A stretch of DNA of 64,000 bases, from assembly GCF_900142035.1 (NCBI RefSeq), contig NZ_FQZI01000006.1:62001-126000 (forward strand). The letters are read 5' to 3'. This stretch comes from Flavobacterium terrae. GTDB taxonomy: Bacteria; Bacteroidota; Bacteroidia; Flavobacteriales; Flavobacteriaceae. Shown one piece after another: positions 62,299-64,000 of the stretch (the first letter of the stretch is position 1; each line of letters opens with the position of its first letter). Under the pieces are notes generated by a model, which did not search any database, was not told the origin of the DNA, and was given only the letters and a program-made list of their open reading frames with translations. The position numbers and the translations under genes are program-made.

Positions 62299-64000
62299 AT
62301 GAAAAGAGTAATTAAAAAAGTTGCTGTTGTTGGTTCAGGTATTATGGGTTCAGGCATTGCCTGCCATTTTGCAAATATCGGAGTAGAAGTATTACTACTT
62401 GATATTGTACCACGTGAACTAAACGAAGCTGAACAGAAAAAAGGTTTAACCCTTGAAAGCAAAGTGGTAAGAAACCGAATTGTAAACGACAGTTTAGCTA
62501 ATGCTTTAAAATCGAAGCCCTCTCCAATTTATGATCTAAAATTCGCTAATCGAATTACTACGGGTAACTTAACAGATGATATCGCAAAAGTTAAGGATGT
62601 AGACTGGATTATAGAAGTTGTTGTAGAACGTTTAGATATTAAAAAACAAGTTTTTGAGCAGCTAGACCAACATAGAAAGCCAGGAACTTTGATTACTTCA
62701 AACACATCTGGTATCCCTATTCACTTTATGAGTGAAGGTCGTAGTGAAGATTTCCAAAAGCACTTCTGCGGAACGCACTTCTTCAACCCAGCACGTTATT
62801 TGAAATTATTTGAAATTATTCCTGGTCCAAAAACTTCACAAGAAGTATTGGATTTCTTAAACAACTACGGTGAACAATTCCTAGGAAAAACTTCTGTAGT
62901 AGCTAAAGATACTCCAGCTTTCATTGGTAACAGAATTGGAATCTTCGGAATTCAAAGTTTATTCCACCAAGTTAAAGAAATGGGATTAACTATCGAAGAA
63001 GTTGATAAATTAACTGGTCCAGTTATTGGACGTCCTAAATCAGCAACTTTCCGTACAGTTGATGTTGTAGGTTTAGACACATTAGTACACGTTGCTAATG
63101 GTATTTATGAAAACTGTCCTAACGACGAAGCTCACGAGTTATTCAAATTGCCAGATTTCGTCAACAAAATGATGGAGAACAAATGGTTAGGAAGTAAAAC
63201 AGGGCAAGGTTTCTATAAAAAAGAAGGAAAAGATATTCTGTCATTAGACTTAAATACTCTAGAATATCGTCCAAATAAAAGAGCGTCATTTGCAACTTTA
63301 GAAATGACAAAAACTATCGAAAAACCTATCGATAGATTTAAAGTTTTAGTAAAAGGTACAGACAAAGCAGGAGAATTTTACCGTAAAAACTTCTCATCAA
63401 TGTTTGCTTATGTATCAAACAGAGTTCCTGAAATTACTGATGATTTCTACAAAATTGACGATGCTATGAAAGCTGGTTTTGGATGGGAAAATGGTCCATT
63501 CGAAATTTGGGATGCTATTGGTGTAGTTAAAGGTATTGAATTAATGAAAGCGGAAGGTTATGAACCAGCTGCTTGGGTTAATGATATGGTGGCTAGTGGA
63601 AACACATCTTTCTATTCAGTAAAAGACGGAGCTACTCATTATTATAATACATCTTCTAAATCTCAAGTTAAAGTTCCTGGACAAGATGCATTTATCATCT
63701 TAAACAATATACGCGAAAGCAAGAAAGTTTGGGGTAATGCAGACTGTACAGTTCACAACATTGGAGATGGTATTTTAAATTTAGAATTCCATTCAAAAAT
63801 GAACACTATTGGTGGTGGAGTACTTCAAGGAATCAACAAAGCTATCGATTTAGCCGAAAAAGAATACAACGGATTGGTAATTGGTAACCAAGCCTCTAAT
63901 TTCTCAGTTGGAGCTAACATTGGTATGATTTTCATGATGGCTGTTGAGCAAGAATATGATGAATTAAACATGGCTATCAAAATGTTCCAAGACACTATGA
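62299..64000 (+). CDS. 3-hydroxyacyl-CoA dehydrogenase / enoyl-CoA hydratase, 3' end missing
   Basis: An ATG 5 nt after the MarR stop opens a frame of 567 codons that runs off the window. The N-terminal half is the NAD-binding dehydrogenase (VAVVGSGIMGSGIACHFA, TSNTSGIPIHFM, HFCGTHFFNPARYLKLFEI, FIGNRIGIF), followed by its C-terminal domain. An enoyl-CoA hydratase domain begins near residue 480 (NIGDGILNLEFHSKMNTIGG, GNQASNFSVGANIG). Dehydrogenase comes before hydratase, the reverse of E. coli FadB. It performs two steps of fatty-acid beta-oxidation in the cytoplasm. Confidence 0.93.
   Translation, partial: MKRVIKKVAVVGSGIMGSGIACHFANIGVEVLLLDIVPRELNEAEQKKGLTLESKVVRNRIVNDSLANALKSKPSPIYDLKFANRITTGNLTDDIAKVKDVDWIIEVVVERLDIKKQVFEQLDQHRKPGTLITSNTSGIPIHFMSEGRSEDFQKHFCGTHFFNPARYLKLFEIIPGPKTSQEVLDFLNNYGEQFLGKTSVVAKDTPAFIGNRIGIFGIQSLFHQVKEMGLTIEEVDKLTGPVIGRPKSATFRTVDVVGLDTLVHVANGIYENCPNDEAHELFKLPDFVNKMMENKWLGSKTGQGFYKKEGKDILSLDLNTLEYRPNKRASFATLEMTKTIEKPIDRFKVLVKGTDKAGEFYRKNFSSMFAYVSNRVPEITDDFYKIDDAMKAGFGWENGPFEIWDAIGVVKGIELMKAEGYEPAAWVNDMVASGNTSFYSVKDGATHYYNTSSKSQVKVPGQDAFIILNNIRESKKVWGNADCTVHNIGDGILNLEFHSKMNTIGGGVLQGINKAIDLAEKEYNGLVIGNQASNFSVGANIGMIFMMAVEQEYDELNMAIKMFQDTM

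Noticed and set aside
1..64000. Search for tRNA, rRNA, riboswitch, prophage, integrase or transposase genes
   Set aside because: No cloverleaf-like segment with the T-loop consensus, no known riboswitch core and no recombinase motif was noticed in the intergenic gaps, nearly all of which are short. A covariance-model scan would be needed to exclude small RNAs.

Overview
The window reads as a chromosomal segment from a low-GC member of the Bacteroidota, most likely Flavobacterium or a close Flavobacteriaceae relative. The evidence is AT-rich DNA; many perfect -7 boxes of the Bacteroidota type (TAnnTTTG); secreted proteins ending in type IX secretion (T9SS) type A sorting domains; a PorQ homologue; lipoproteins with Cys lipoboxes; and family members typical of this group (UMF1 transporter, short SpeA-like decarboxylase, deoxyhypusine-synthase-like protein, TPR histidine kinases). 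No tRNA, rRNA, CRISPR array, prophage or transposase was found.

Layout. 1-2.9 kb: two tandem T9SS substrates, the second a secreted endonuclease I and the first (cut by the window edge) probably its paralogue. 3-12 kb: purL, a TPR hybrid histidine kinase, a DMT permease, L-serine dehydratase, a DUF2809 protein and an NTF2-like protein. 12.4-16.4 kb: a tightly packed forward operon panB - GNAT - RluA pseudouridine synthase (non-ATG start) - aldehyde dehydrogenase - membrane protein. 16.5-18.4 kb: two reverse genes for coiled-coil membrane proteins sharing a C-terminal domain. 18.5-25.5 kb: formimidoylglutamase-family hydrolase, DEAD-box helicase, CAP lipoprotein, a reverse operon of proline dehydrogenase - RNase Z - pdxH, and divergent aroB. 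25.5-28.6 kb: a polyamine cassette consisting of a 58-codon small ORF, a SpeA-like decarboxylase, a deoxyhypusine-synthase-like enzyme with an altered active site, and a protein with a polyacidic tail. 28.6-30.6 kb: STAS-like protein, then pyrR-pyrB.

30.6-39.7 kb is the main accessory region: four tandem leucine-rich-repeat proteins with T9SS sorting domains. They share nearly identical C-terminal blocks, promoters and terminators, and the second gene has a 1-nt deletion that removes its sorting domain. 39.8-45.3 kb: rpsA with a canonical promoter, a cupin/JmjC-like protein, and a NarL-type two-component pair. 45.7-48.1 kb: two lipoproteins. 48.2-57.3 kb: nucleoside permease, cmk, porQ, lon, a lipoprotein, a UMF1 transporter and an M48 peptidase. 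57.5-64 kb: alpha/beta hydrolase, msrB, acyl-CoA ligase, a second hydrolase lipoprotein, and a MarR regulator heading a beta-oxidation operon whose first enzyme runs off the right edge.

The points most worth a second look are: (i) the DHS-like enzyme, which keeps the catalytic Lys/Trp/Glu motif but has lost the usual His and the two Asp residues that bind the polyamine, within its operon; (ii) the LRR/T9SS array with gene-conversion tracts and a frameshifted member; (iii) a short dispersed repeat (TTCGA...CTCAG core) present twice in frame in purL, once in frame in pyrR and once nested in an intergenic element; (iv) a pair of 12-bp palindromes before the MarR gene; and (v) the paralogous coiled-coil gene pair with an inverted repeat in its divergent promoter region. 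Most of the rest is ordinary housekeeping sequence. All family assignments come from reading the sequence; no database search was run.
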